Assembly: GCA_946807835.1 (NCBI GenBank)
Contig: OX327683.1
Span: 253,001 to 317,000 of the forward strand
DNA: 64,000 nucleotides
Reading direction: 5' to 3'
DNA from: Ailanthus altissimus
Lineage: Eukaryota > Streptophyta > Magnoliopsida > Sapindales > Simaroubaceae
Of the stretch, positions 25,150 through 36,779 are shown in pieces. Made by a program: the position numbers and the translations under genes. How positions within the stretch are numbered: the first letter of the stretch is position 1; each line of letters begins with the position of its first letter. The notes below the pieces were generated by a model. That model did no database searches. It saw only the letters and a program-made list of their open reading frames with translations, and was not told where the DNA came from.

Positions 25150-26753
25150 ACTGTAGATCAACAGACTTTCACATGACTAACATTTTTAAGTGACAGGTGA
25201 CGACAGTTCCAACGTGATTAGATGATCATAGTAATTCTCCAACATAGACAGCTGCGATCATAGTTTTCTGGCCAGCATACACCAGACAAAACAACTATAA
25301 CATGGTGCTTTCATTTCATGAGTCAACTTGTGATTATGTATCTTAAACTCTCAGTCAAATTTTATACTGAAAGTTGCTAACTAGTCGATGACAGGGTTCC
25401 CTTTGACTCCCGAGCTTTAGCTTGTATTTTGTGGGATAAATCGTGCATACGCATGTGAATTTAGTCTTTATACATAGAAAAGAAAACATGAGAGGTGTCT
25501 TATGTGTGCAATAGATTTTATTTTTTCATTTTTCTTTTATAAACATAGCATTTAGGGACTTATGGGTAGAGATTTCTCCTGTTTTGTTCTCTGTATAATC
25601 AACCATTTTTTGAGCTGCTAAATTGTTCTCTTGCTGTCAATCCATGAATGGGATTGGGTTAATTCATGGATTTGTGTTCAATTTTTAGTTAGGAAGGTCG
25701 TAAATGCAATTTGTATGGACAGTCATAGAGTTTGAGTAAAAATAAGAGGCAAAGGTTAGTATTTTGTGAACGATTTTTTTTTTAATTTAATTTTTTTAAA
25801 ATAAAAAAATGGCATGTTATAAAAATTTAACTATTATTTAATACATGAAATCAATGTTATATAAATTATGATGCAAATTTTTTCTATGTTTTGGCGTTAT
25901 TGTTAGGACAGACCTATGAACATAATAATAGCATTAAACTATTATTTAATATCTAATCTGGATTATACAATATTATCTATCATGTGTTAATGTTGATGTA
26001 GCAGTTAGTAATGGCCTGAAGCTTGGACCTATAAATTTTCTCTTTTTTTTTTAAGTAACATCTTTTATTTTCAAAATGTTTATTTTTATTTAGATAAAAT
26101 TACCTTTTTAAGTATAAATTGAAATTCTTGTCTATCCTCATTCATCAAAATTTTCCTAACACTCGAGATGTATTCTCAAATATTCAATTGTTAAAAGAAA
26201 TCATGTGATTCACCTTTTTTTTCTCTAACCAATTGTAGTCAGATTAAGTAAATATAAAATTATATATGTAAATATTAATTAATTTAATTGATAAAATCAC
26301 TTGAGTGGAATTAAGAGGTTTGAGATTAAAATTTTGATTAAAATGTTTATAAATAAGAAAAGAAGATAGAATAGAGATAAATATATAAATAGGAAGGAAG
26401 GGATAAAATGTATGCACGATTTGATTGATACTTGAGTTAAAAGTAAAAATGAATGAACAATTTTTAAAAGAAAAAAAGAAGAAGAGAGAAAGTCAAGAGA
26501 GATAATGAATGAATACAGGGAATATTTATGGGTGCATAGGACTCACACAATAAAAATTGACATAAGATTTTATTTACAAAAAAATTGTGAAAAAATTTAT
26601 GTATTTATTCAATAAAACATAAGAATATAAGGACTTAAATGATAAAACTCCATCAAAAATTTATTTTATTATCATTAGGGAGTTAGGTTTTGCTATTTCG
26701 TCAAACAGGTCCCCTAAATAAAGCCTCTTTCCGTACTCTTGTTATTATTATTA
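25150..26753. other. Intergenic spacer with SIL1 3'UTR
   Basis: The first ~300 bp is probably the SIL1 3'UTR. The rest is AT-rich without recognisable coding sequence, leading to the left end of the inverted-repeat element. Confidence 0.55.
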
Positions 26754-27477
26754 GAAATAATTTCATAAATAACCCTTTTATTTTTTATTATTTTTTTTTA
26801 ACCAAATACAATATGGTTATATTTTATTAACCAAATAAATTACTTTTGGACAAATATATCTTTTCACTGTTTGTATAGTACCCGCTACAGTGTACAGTAG
26901 TATTTTTGCTACGGTAATTAATTAAATGAAAATTAAATATTTTTTATTTATTAAAATTATATTTTTTATATTAGTTATTTATTTATTTTAATCATATTAC
27001 TATAAAATTTAGGAAAAAGTTCACAAATAGCCCTTTTATTTTTTTATTATTCTTTTTTAACCAAATACAATATGGTTATACTTTATTAACCAAATAAATT
27101 ACTTTTGGACAAGTATATCCTTTCACTGTTTGTATAGTACCCGCTACGGTGTACAGTAGTATTTTTGCTACAGTGATTAATTAAATCAAAATTAAATATT
27201 TTTCATTTATTAAAATTATATTTTTTATATTATTTATTTATTTTAATCATATTACTATAAAATTTACATAAATAATAAAATTATTTAATGTACTTAAATT
27301 AAACTAAATAAATACACTAACTAATATAATTTTATAAATAAATAAAAAAATTATTATATTTTTTTATTAAAATTATATTAATTAATAAGTAAATACAATA
27401 ATAAAATTTAAATAAATATAATTATTTATTTATGAATAATAAAAAAATAAAAAATTTAACGGTCACAAAGGCTATCT

Positions 27478-27592
27478 CAGCTATCGCATCTCGGGCCCGA
27501 GATGGCCCCGAGATGCGATGGTGGCTATCATGCCATCGCATCTCGGGCTCGAGATGGCCCTGAGATGGTCCCGAGATGCGATGGTGGCCACC
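27478..27592. repeat. GC-rich palindrome cluster 1
   Basis: Overlapping inverted repeats built on CATCTCGGGCCCGAGATG and CGCATCTCGGGCTCGAGATG, interleaved with GATGCGATGGTGGC. The cluster is about 60% GC inside roughly 15% GC surroundings and rich in CpG. Confidence 0.85.
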
Positions 27593-27929
27593 GCTACAGT
27601 GTACAGTAGTATTTTTGCTACAGTGATTAATTAATTCAAAATTAAATATTTTTTGTTTATTAAAATTATATTTTTATATTAGTTATTTATTTATTTTAAT
27701 CATATTACTATAAAATTTACATAAATAATAAAATTATTTAATGTACTTAAATTAAACTAAATAAATACACTAACTAATATAATTTTATAAATAAATAAAA
27801 AAATTATTATATTTTTTATTAAAATTATATTTATTAATAAGTAAATACAATAATAAAATTTAAATAAATATAATTATTTATTTATGAATAATAAAAAAAT
27901 AAAAAATTTAACGGTCACAAAGGCTATCT

Positions 27930-28101
27930 CAACTATAGCATCTCGAGCCCGAGATGGCCCCGAGATGCCCTCGAGATGCGATGGTGGCTATCATGCCATC
28001 GCATCTCGGGCTCGAGATGGCCCTGAGATGGTCTCGAGATGCGATGGTGGCCATCGCATTTAGGGCCCGAGATGGCCCCCCGAGATGCGATGGTGGCCAC
28101 C
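27930..28101. repeat. GC-rich palindrome cluster 2 (longest)
   Basis: Same motif family as cluster 1, expanded to about 170 bp with an extra GAGATGCCCTCGAGATGCGA module and a GCATTTAGGGCCCGAGATGG module. Confidence 0.85.
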
Positions 28102-28439
28102 GCTACAGTGTACAGTAGTATTTTTGCTACAGTGATTAATTAAATCAAAATTAAATATTTTTTGTTTATTAAAATTATATTTTTTTATATTAGTTATTTA
28201 TTTATTTTAATCATATTACTATAAAATTTACATAAATAATAAAATTATTTAATGTACTTAAATTAAACTAAATAAATACACTAACTAATATAATTTTATA
28301 AATAAATAAAAATTTAATTATATTTTTTATTAAAATTATATTTATTAATAAGTAAATACAATAATAAAATTTAAATAAATATAATTATTTATTTATGAAT
28401 AATAAAAAAATAAAAAATTTAACGGTCACAAAGGCTATC

Positions 28440-28548
28440 TCAGCCATCGCATCTCGGGCTCGAGATGGCCTTGAGATGGTCCCGAGATGCGATGGTGGCC
28501 ATCGCATCTAGGGCCCGAGATGGCCCCCGAGATGCGATGGTGGTCATC
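28440..28548. repeat. GC-rich palindrome cluster 3
   Basis: Same motif family. It lacks the first CATCTCGGGCCCGAGATG module of cluster 1 but keeps the CTAGGGCCCGAGATGG module seen in cluster 2. Confidence 0.85.
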
Positions 28549-29118
28549 GCTACAGTGTACAGTATTTGTTGATACAATGATTAATTAAATCAAAATTAAA
28601 TATTTTTTATTTATTAAAATTATATTTATTTTTTATTAGTTTTTTATTTATTTTGTTTAAGTACATTAAATAATTTTATTATTTATGTAAATTTTATAGT
28701 AATATGATTAAAATAAATAAATAAATAATATAAAAAATATAATTTTAATAAATAAAAAATATTTAATTTTGATTTAATTAATCACTGTAGCAAAAATACT
28801 ACTATACACTGTAGCGAATACTATACAAACAGTGAAAGAATATACTTATTCAAAAGTAATTTATTTGGTTAATAAAATATAATCATATTGTATTTGGTTA
28901 AAAAAGAATAATAAAAAAATAAAAGGGCTATTTGTGAACTTTTCCCAATTTATTATTATTACAGTCGCATTTGTGGCCATAACCATAAGAACCTCACACC
29001 CTAAAATCTCACAGCAGTAGCCGAATCGGGATCGCCATCGCCGTCGCTGCCGTGGCGCTTTTGGTCTCCCTCAACTGAGCATTTTTCCGCTTCGAGCGTA
29101 ACAAAGAAGAAAGGAAAA

Positions 29119-32100
29119 ATGGTGAGGCTGACCGCCGACTTGATATGGAAAAGTCCTCATTTCTTCAATGCCATTAAGGAGCGCGAATTAGACCTTCGAG
29201 GTTTCTATTTCTCTCTCTATTTTTTGTCTTAACTTTTTTAATTGATGCTGTTATTGGTGGTTTTGTTCACTCGTTATTCATAAGTTTTGATCTATTTACC
29301 AGTAAATTTTTTTTTTTTGATTTTGTTGTTGGGTAGGTAATAAGATTGCTGTAATCGAAAACTTGGGCGCCACTGAGGTCAGTTATTATATTTCCCTCTT
29401 TTTTCTAAAATTGTTTTTCTTAAATACATTAAATATAAACGAAGTTCCTGAGCGAGTGGGATTCGAAACCCAGGACACCTACACGGCTTTAGTAGTTGAA
29501 CTAACTAATACCCACTACAAGTGGAATTTAGCAAGTGTTTCTTTTGATATATATTTTAAATTGGGTTTTATTTTTACTTATTCGGTCATTTATTTATTTG
29601 TTTTTGATTCCGCTTGTTCGCAGGACCAATTTGACACGGTTGATTTGTCTGACAATGAGATTGTTAAGCTTGAGAACATGCCCCATCTTAATCGGTTGGG
29701 TACTTTGCTTATTAATAACAATAGGATTACTCGTGTAAATCCAAATATTGGAGGTAAAGCCTTTTCAACACATTTTTCTTGTACGAGAAGTGTGGTGTGG
29801 TATATTTTGTTTATGGTGTTTTTGTTGTTTGCAGAGTTCTTGCCGAAACTACACACTTTGGTTCTAACAAACAACAGGCTTGTCAATTTGGCAGAGATCG
29901 ATCCTCTGGCATCCCTTCCAAAGTTGCAGTTCCTTAGTTTGTTGGATAATAACATAACCAAGAAGCCTAATTATAGGTTGTATGTGATTCACAAACTGAA
30001 ATCTCTTCGAGTTTTGGATTTCAAGAAAGTGAAAAACAAGGTGAGGCCATTTGGCACTATCCCCAACAAATTGTATATATGATTGTAATCTTTAATTTGG
30101 TCATGCTAATTATGTCTTTGTTTTGGTCTCTGAAATTCCTCGACATGTATGTGAGAACACCCTTGGTTTAAAAAAATTGCTGTTATCTTGTGGCAGAATA
30201 TAGCTTTTTGAAGAAATTTTTAGAACTTGTGAAAACATCTAATTGTAATATCTCCTCTTGAAACTTACACTAGTTTGCCAATTCAACTGAAAATGAAAAT
30301 TTATTTGCTTGCTGGATAGAAATAAAAAGGCAAGGAATGGAAGGAAGGGAAAACCAAAGCATACTTGGTGGATGAATATTCTTAAATTGATTTTGTTGGG
30401 TTTGCTTTGTTTATTTATAGTCCTGTTTGAACAATGATTTTTGCTCAACCAATGTTAAATTTAAATGTCAGTTAGTGATCATGTTTGATAACACAGAAAA
30501 AATCAATCCTCTCTGGAACAGCTACTTCATTTCACAAAAGTTAGGAGTTAAATGACATGTACGATATCCCTTCTAGCATTCAGCTGGGCACGGCACTTTC
30601 AGAGTAGTGACTTTTAGAAAAAACATGTATGTGCTTTTTGAAGTTCATTACCATTTTAAGTTGCATTTCTTATAATTATCATTCTATATGATTGGTTTAT
30701 TACATCCATGACCTTTTGTTAAGTTATAATTAGTTTCACAATAAAAAAGATGAAAAGATTTTGAACAAACTACTTATGTATGTGACAATGGTGTTAGTTC
30801 ATTGGTTTGGTATATGCTTGAAAATTATATAATTTTATTGTCCTGTTTAGATGTTTTAAAATTTCTTTGGTAGCCATTACTTAAATTAATGTTTGATGTT
30901 CACAATTTTTGATTGATAGGAGAGAACGGAAGCAGCAAGTCTATTTGCCTCGAAAGAAGTTGAAGAGGAGGCTAAAAAGGAATCTACAAAGACTTTCACA
31001 GCGAGTGAGGTCCAGAAAGTTCCTGAAGTTGCAGAGGAAGAACAAGCTCCACAAGTGATTGCCCCCACTCCTGAGCAGATTATAGCGATCAAGGTATTCT
31101 ATTTAATGCAGCATAGTACTTAGTCGTATGAGAAATTATAGTTTTCTTTTTCAGATTTGAATGCACCTGGAAGATTAAGGATGTTAACGACAGACAAACA
31201 TTTTTAGAAAACTTTTGAAGGATGATGAAATCAATTCTAGTTCTAGGCTTAATCACCATGTGATATTGACTGCTTATACAAATATAAAAGAGATATTAGC
31301 TGCTCTGCTTGATACATCCAGTCTGTAAGAATTAGAAAATAGATAAAGAATGGGCATAGAATATTACAGCATCTTATGGGAGGTGCCTTTTTTTTTCACT
31401 CTCCCAAAAAATTGTGCTAATGATGAAAAAGGAAGACATGTATCTGTGGTCTGGACCTGCTGTCCACAAAAACAGAAAAATAACCCTTGGGAGGGGACCA
31501 AAATCTATACAGAAAAACTTCCAAAATCTATACAACAGCCAAATGTTGTGATCTACAATGAATAATCACCCACACCTGTACAAAGCCAATCCAGTCTATA
31601 CAACACTACCTCAAAACCCCTTCCCCATTTGAGCTAAGGGAAGATTTAGAAAGGGATTTGGAACTTCTTTTTAAGCCAAAGCCCAAACTGAAGCAAAAAG
31701 GGTGACCTCTATCCCACAAGCTATCCATGTTATCTCCACTTTCCTCCTGAAATTCTGATGGTCATGTCACCAAAAATAAGCTTAAACAGTGTTTTTCAAA
31801 ACAGTCTTGGCCTTTTTTCCTGTCCTAAAGGCAGAAGTATCTCCATTTGCACTGTGTCACAAGAACTTGGATGGCCCGCAAAATCTTAGCTTTTTTGATT
31901 AATCCATGCCACCATCTTGTACCCTCTTCTAAGGGGTTGTACTTAAGTGCTTTTCTGGAGTTAATAGTTTTTGCTTCCTCTTTTTGCAATTGGTAATCAT
32001 GTTTCTCAAAGCTCTTTTTGAGTTCTCCAATTTAAAGATTATTTTTAATGTAAAGAAATATTGGTTGAACAGTTGTATTAAAAGTTTACACTGCCTTAGA

Positions 32101-34184
32101 CACACAAAAGAAAAAGTTAGTTTTCAAGGAGTAGGGGTCTTTTTCATTCTTTTATCCTTCGCCCTCCCTTTGTGTTTGGAATATGTTGGAATATATGATA
32201 CTGCATAGCAAGAGTTACTTTGATTAAGAAAGCATCAATCAAACAGAAGTAGTTTTTTTTATTTTAGGTTGAGTTACATCTTAAGGTTTAAAACATGAGA
32301 TAGAGTGCAGAAACATGATGTAATATAGGGTTATTCCCTGTTTAGAAATTGTTTTAGATCTTGAAATTCTCAAGTTGTTGCTTCAGGGAATCAAAATATA
32401 TAAGGTTCACTCACATATGTATATGGCGGTTTTGATGGTCTAGTTCTCATATTATGTTTGCTTCTCTCATAATGTTTTCAAATGACATCCAGATCTTTTC
32501 CCATTACTGTATGCTTAACATTATAGTGGTAGGTTATATTCTATCTCATTTGTTGTGTTATTATATGCAGGCTGCCATTGTGAATTCCCAGACACTTGAA
32601 GAGGTTGCAAGACTTGAAAAGGTGCTCTTTCTTGGTTGAAAAAATGCCTTCATTAATTTTAAAGTTTCTTATCTTCCTGTATTTGAGTTAAAAATAATGG
32701 TTAACTTTAAATGGGGTATGCTTTGCAGGCATTGCAGTCAGGTCAGCTTCCCGCAGATTTGGTAATTCCAGATTATGCTCCTGGCAGCAAGGATGTTAAA
32801 GAAAAAGATGACAAAATGGAATCTGATGGTCAAAATGAGGCAGAAGTTGAACCAAACAATGCAGAAACTGAGAAGAATGATGAATCTGCTGCAATGGAAC
32901 AGGCATCATTCTATTCTCTTTGTGGCATTGGAATAGAACTGTTTTTGTTTCTACACTTTAACTCCCTTTTTTTCTTCTTCTCTATGATTTTCTGTCACTA
33001 ATGTCCATGAATCATGGTAAATGTTTTATATGCGATTATTAATTGTTGATTAATATATTAATTCTATTCAGATGACTGTTCTGAGTATTCTTTGTGAGAT
33101 TTTCTCTGGGTTAAGTTAGGTAATTTGAACTTTATCATGTTGGAGATTGGCTAGTCACCTTTTAACCTGATTTGCCCGAATGGGCTGAGTTGTGTGATTT
33201 CTTGAATTTATGTGAGACAGGTAGTGAAAATTTATATTTGTCTGTTGATTTGGCCATGTTTTTTAATGTGATTTCACTCTCTGCTGAAGTTATTGTTTAG
33301 TTTCTCAACCTTAAATCTTTTTGTCGCAAACATCATTTAATTCTACTTTGGAGGCTGCAACATTGAGGCGTTAGTCATGGAATTAAATAGTGCAGATCAG
33401 CATTCTGTTTTGGTTTTAATGATACTGGTAGCATTTCTTTTCACAATAGTCATTTGTAATGTGTTCTGACATTTCTTCACCAATTCATCAACTTGAGTTG
33501 GAGGTTGGTGAATGGTTTCCAGATTATTAATATCTTCTGAGAGGTGTTCACGTTTTCTAGAATCTTGGTGTGGTCAGTTCTGTGGATTCTTAAACTTGGT
33601 TTAAAATTAATTAAAACAGCAATATAATGACAGCAGTTTAACCTATTGAATGGTTCCACATTCAGAACTTAAGGACCATATATCCCTAGTTTTACATTTA
33701 AATTTTCACCTGTAATGTTTGGTAAATTGAGTGATGAATAACGAATGGATTGTTGTGACTTCGAATCTCTTTGTTCTGTGTATGCAAGGCCTTGATGCTG
33801 ACTATGATAATTGTTATGCCTACAAAGAAGTCATATATATTTACTGTTTGCTTTTGGTTTTCTCTAGCTGCATCTAGTTTTGTAGTTTTGGACTATCCAT
33901 AATTCATCATTGACAAGGTTATGCAAATTAGTGACATGCTAAGTTCTTTAATTTGTGATTTTGTGGTGTCAATTCTTTATGCTTACATGTGCATCCTCTT
34001 TGAAAGTTGTCTTTGCGTGCAAATTTGTTCTCCAATTTTGGCCTTATGCACACTTAATTTCTACTCTTTCACTTTGTTGTAAGCATGTTGGTTTATTATC
34101 GAGGTTCGTCAGTTGGAAGTTTTGGGCTTCTGTTGTGAGAGGTTCTGCTATTGATGCAATGTCTTTCTTTTTTGTCAGGATTAG
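29119..34184 (+). CDS. U2A': U2 small nuclear ribonucleoprotein A'
   Basis: Exons 29119-29200, 29337-29377, 29624-29753, 29835-30040, 30920-31093, 32571-32621 and 32729-32902 are in frame. A two-codon terminal exon at 34179-34184 is likely. The protein begins MVRLTADLIWKSPHFFNAIK and has leucine-rich repeats (ELDLRGNKI, TVDLSDNEIVKLE, LGTLLINNNRIT, LHTLVLTNNRLVNL, LQFLSLLDNNIT), then the LRR cap NYRLYVIHKLKSLRVLDF. A helical acidic tail follows, with IKAAIVNSQTLEEVARLEK and ESAAMEQ. Known role: the A' protein pairs with B'' on U2 snRNA stem-loop IV in the spliceosome. If exon 7 is read through it ends at 33001 with a hydrophobic 32-residue tail, unlike the family; splicing CAG|GCATC at 32902 to TTTGTCAG at 34178 gives ...AAMEQD-stop, close to the Arabidopsis end. 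The result would be 287 residues (Arabidopsis about 249). Confidence 0.93.
29438..29525 (-). mobile_element. SINE remnant in U2A' intron 2
   Basis: The minus strand shows an A-box-like TAGTTCAACTACTAAAGCC and a B-box-like GGGTTTCGAATCCCACTC about 30 bp later, a tRNA-like arrangement. The tail runs into AT-rich intron sequence. Its insertion leaves an accidental open frame through exons 2-4. Confidence 0.5.
31094..32570 (+). other. U2A' intron 5, with a less AT-rich unexplained insert (about 31.35-31.95 kb)
   Basis: The intron carries about 600 bp with more balanced base composition than the surrounding introns. Neither strand gives a protein I recognise. It may be an old retroelement fragment; this is a guess from composition only. 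Confidence 0.3.
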
Positions 34185-34384
34185 AAGGGCAATTTATGTT
34201 CGAATCCATCTGAAACTGCTTCCCTCTCATGTGCCTGGGCTGCTGTACAAGATCTGAAATTCTCTTTAGCTTCTTCTGTATTTTTCTTTTTCCCACCTTT
34301 TTCTCAATCTTACTGTGACCGGACAAATTAAAAGGGAGGATGATTGTTCAGGCAAATGTAGGCAAGGGGCTTGTATTGTTTCAT

Positions 34385-35150
34385 TTTGTTAAGGAAGTTC
34401 TATCAGAAATGAGTTAAAATTGCACTGTAATTTTGCAGCATGCAAATTTATAGCAAGTCACTGCTAGGCTTATCGGCTGATATTATGGAATTTTCCAGTG
34501 AGAACTTCATCTGGTAGTGGTGTTGTTTGCATGTGTTTGGTGTTATCCCAAATTTTACACAGTGAATTCAAAGGCTAATTTAATATGCCTAAAATTTTTT
34601 TTCTTCTTTCAGAAAAAAGAAAAGGCCAAAGTCATTTTGCAATGTTCCTAGTTAGGGTAGCGTTGGATTGGCAAAGGGGTTGTCTTTGAAACTACAACTA
34701 TTGTGGAGTTAAAGAATCTTTAAATCCAACGGACCCTTAATCATATAGCGTGCCGGTAAGAAAAATGATGTGTCTACATGCCCAACGGACACTTTATCAT
34801 CTAGAGTGGCGGCAAGGAAATGACCGGGGAATTTCTTTGAGAGGATGAATTAATTCACATTTTCATCTGTGCTCAAGCCCTGTAGTGATTGATTGTTAAA
34901 GGAAATGATGTTGACTGCTTTGCTTGTGGTCAAAACTTGATTGCAATGTAGTAATGGTGATTGCTAGTGGTTAAATTTAAAAGAATATCAAGAAGGGAGA
35001 TTTCAAAATCTTTGATCATTTATACTTCATGACCATTACACATTGAACAGCTTTGGCACAAGAGATGCCTAAAACAACAAAAATTACAAAACACAGCTAG
35101 ACATTTGAGGTTAGCTTTCAAACTTACTCAAATGCGTAAACAATCGCCAA
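34385..35150. other. Spacer between U2A' and the RPL10 pseudogene
   Basis: The first part is U2A' 3' flank. At 34,727-34,820 a ~55-bp unit containing CCAACGGAC and a TAG(C/A)GTG(C/G)CGG word occurs twice in tandem with differences. No gene seen. Confidence 0.5.
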
Positions 35151-35151
35151 C

Positions 35152-35796
35152 TTAAGCAGTAGCAGATTCGATAGCCTCACTCAAGAAAACTCTCCCTGGT
35201 TGTCTATCAGCAAGGGGTCCATGGCACCCCAAGAGCTTCGCATTTACTCCATCGGGTACGATCCTATTCTCTTGCTTCCACTTCACTTAACCTGATCTGC
35301 TGAATTTGGTAAAGCCCCATTTCTAACTGACAATAATCTTTTGCCCGCCAGGGAATTTGAATTTAGCCATTCTAATGGCTTCTTGTGCGTGATTCCCATT
35401 ATAGCATCTTTGCATTGCACGGACAAGAGATGCCCAATGCTGACTCTGGCACAAGTACCTTGTCAGCCCCTGGGCACATGAAAGCATCTTGTTGATACGC
35501 AGGACATGGAAGGGATGATCCTGGACACGGATGGAAAGCATCTTTGCCAGCATACTTCGACATGTACTTGTTGCAAAGCAATGCGAGCAGCTGCAAGGGC
35601 TTCGCTCGACACATTCTCCTTCTGCCAAGATACAAGATGGACACAAAAGGGGAACTCATTAACCCCTTTGTTCTTCGTACCCACATCATAAATCCTGATT
35701 TTAGGATCAGGGACGCCTCTGCAATATCTCTCGGCTTTGGATGGGGCTTATTTTTACTCTGTCGATAGCATCGTGCAGTGCAGGCCGTCGACCCAT
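35152..35796 (-). pseudogene. RPL10: RPL10 (large-subunit ribosomal protein uL16) pseudogene, intronless
   Basis: The minus strand from ATG at 35796 to TAA at 35152 follows ribosomal protein L10 end to end but in shifting frames. It shows MGRRPA, then [85 protein letters not shown] and finally [20 protein letters not shown]. At least four frameshifts separate these blocks. The codon after KIIVS is TAG, and a TAA follows a few codons later. Part of the central loop after NKMLSCA is shortened. The span (645 bp) is about the cDNA length of the family (roughly 220 codons), so introns are absent, suggesting a processed copy. No poly(A) remnant is visible downstream. It cannot make a working ribosomal protein. 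Confidence 0.92.
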
Positions 35797-36033
35797 GAGG
35801 CATCATAGGAATAGATAACAACAATAGATAGTATAATTAGAGCTAGAAGGAAAATCAACATAAATGTACTAAATTTTGACAAAATGAAACGACGCTAATC
35901 AAGTTAAGTAATAAGAATCATAATGCAAAGGGCTCCCTCAGAACGATTAGTTATCAACAGCTATGATACTCAGACAAGGCTGAAACTTATATAATACAAT
36001 TAGTTCAATCATTGGGAGCATCAAACACACACA

Positions 36034-36086
<53 letters not shown>
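36034..36086. repeat. Compound (CT)n(TA)n microsatellite
   Basis: About eight CT units directly followed by about eighteen TA units. Confidence 0.9.
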
Positions 36087-36089
<3 letters not shown>

Positions 36090-36602
36090 AAAAGGGCATT
36101 CCATTGTTTGCATTAATTAACAACACATTTGATCACTGTATGTCAATATTAACCAACCTATATAATTTTTTTCTTAAAATAAAAAAGGAAAACCCATGTC
36201 ATTATTCAGAAGTATTTTCAATGTAATCTCAAACATTTTGAAGAAGCAAGAAATTTAAGCCATTTTAAAAATCGAAGCTAGTGATAATGGATAAAGATAA
36301 AAACTTTGCAGACCGCTTATATGAACATTTAACAAAAACAGACCTTGAAGGGTGTACTTCAAGATAAAGAAACCGATCCAAAGTCCAGGGCATATTCGTG
36401 ATTTTGAAAACATTAACACAATGAAGTAAGAAATAAAGAGAGAATCTCAAAAGCTAAAAAAGAGAAGAAAATTAATATTAGCAAGTGTCAAATAAGTGGA
36501 ACAAAGCAAAGGCCAAAAATTTTGAAGTGATGAACTGACTGACCTAATATTAGCAAAAGCGAGCAGCTTTGAGGAGAGAATGGAACATGAAATGGGTTGT
36601 TT

Positions 36603-36705
36603 GTTTTTATAGCGAATTTGTTAGAGGAGTTCCTAACCCTACCCCTAGCGCTTCTATAAGAAGGTAAAACGGGGCGCCCGGGAGCGCTAGGGTTAGGGTT
36701 TTGAA
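36603..36705 (-). promoter_or_regulatory. Promoter-like module: double telo-box and TATA box upstream of the RPL10 pseudogene
   Basis: On the minus strand, AAAACCCTAACCCTAGCG (near 36700-36683) lies in a GC-rich patch, followed by CGCTATAAAAACAAAC (36614-36599) and a pyrimidine-rich leader ending near 36540 with ATTAG|GTCAGT, a possible donor. This is the typical layout of plant ribosomal-protein gene promoters. It points toward the RPL10 pseudogene 750 bp downstream. Confidence 0.5.
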
Positions 36706-36779
36706 CTCTACCAAAATTTTTTATTTTAAAATTTAATAATGCTATAATCTTCCATTCCGAGAGTGACATAGTATTCGAT

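Larger units (their letters stand above)
26754..28946. mobile_element. Non-autonomous inverted-repeat DNA element with internal tandem units (MULE-like or foldback)
   Basis: The left end (AAATAGCCCTTTTATT..., TAACCAAATACAATATGGTT, TTTCACTGTTTGTATAGTA, GCTACAGTGTACAGTAG) reappears as its reverse complement at 28,550-28,946, with matching order for about 390 bp. The left end is present twice, near 26,754 and near 27,011. Between the ends three long AT-rich units alternate with GC-rich palindrome clusters; GCTAC(A/G)GTG recurs at 26,884, 27,143, 27,593, 28,102 and 28,549. No transposase is encoded. Both flanks carry TTATTATTATTA (26742-26753 and 28950-28961), a possible target duplication but also simple sequence. 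The long inverted repeats suggest a MULE-derived or foldback element; superfamily is inference. Confidence 0.7.

Noticed and set aside
27478..28548. CRISPR-like array from the repeated GC modules
   Set aside because: Plant nuclear DNA, palindromic modules with no unique spacers, and no cas genes.
29363..30082. 239-codon open frame on the plus strand
   Set aside because: It is U2A' exons 3 and 4 plus introns that happen to stay open; the spliced model fits the family.
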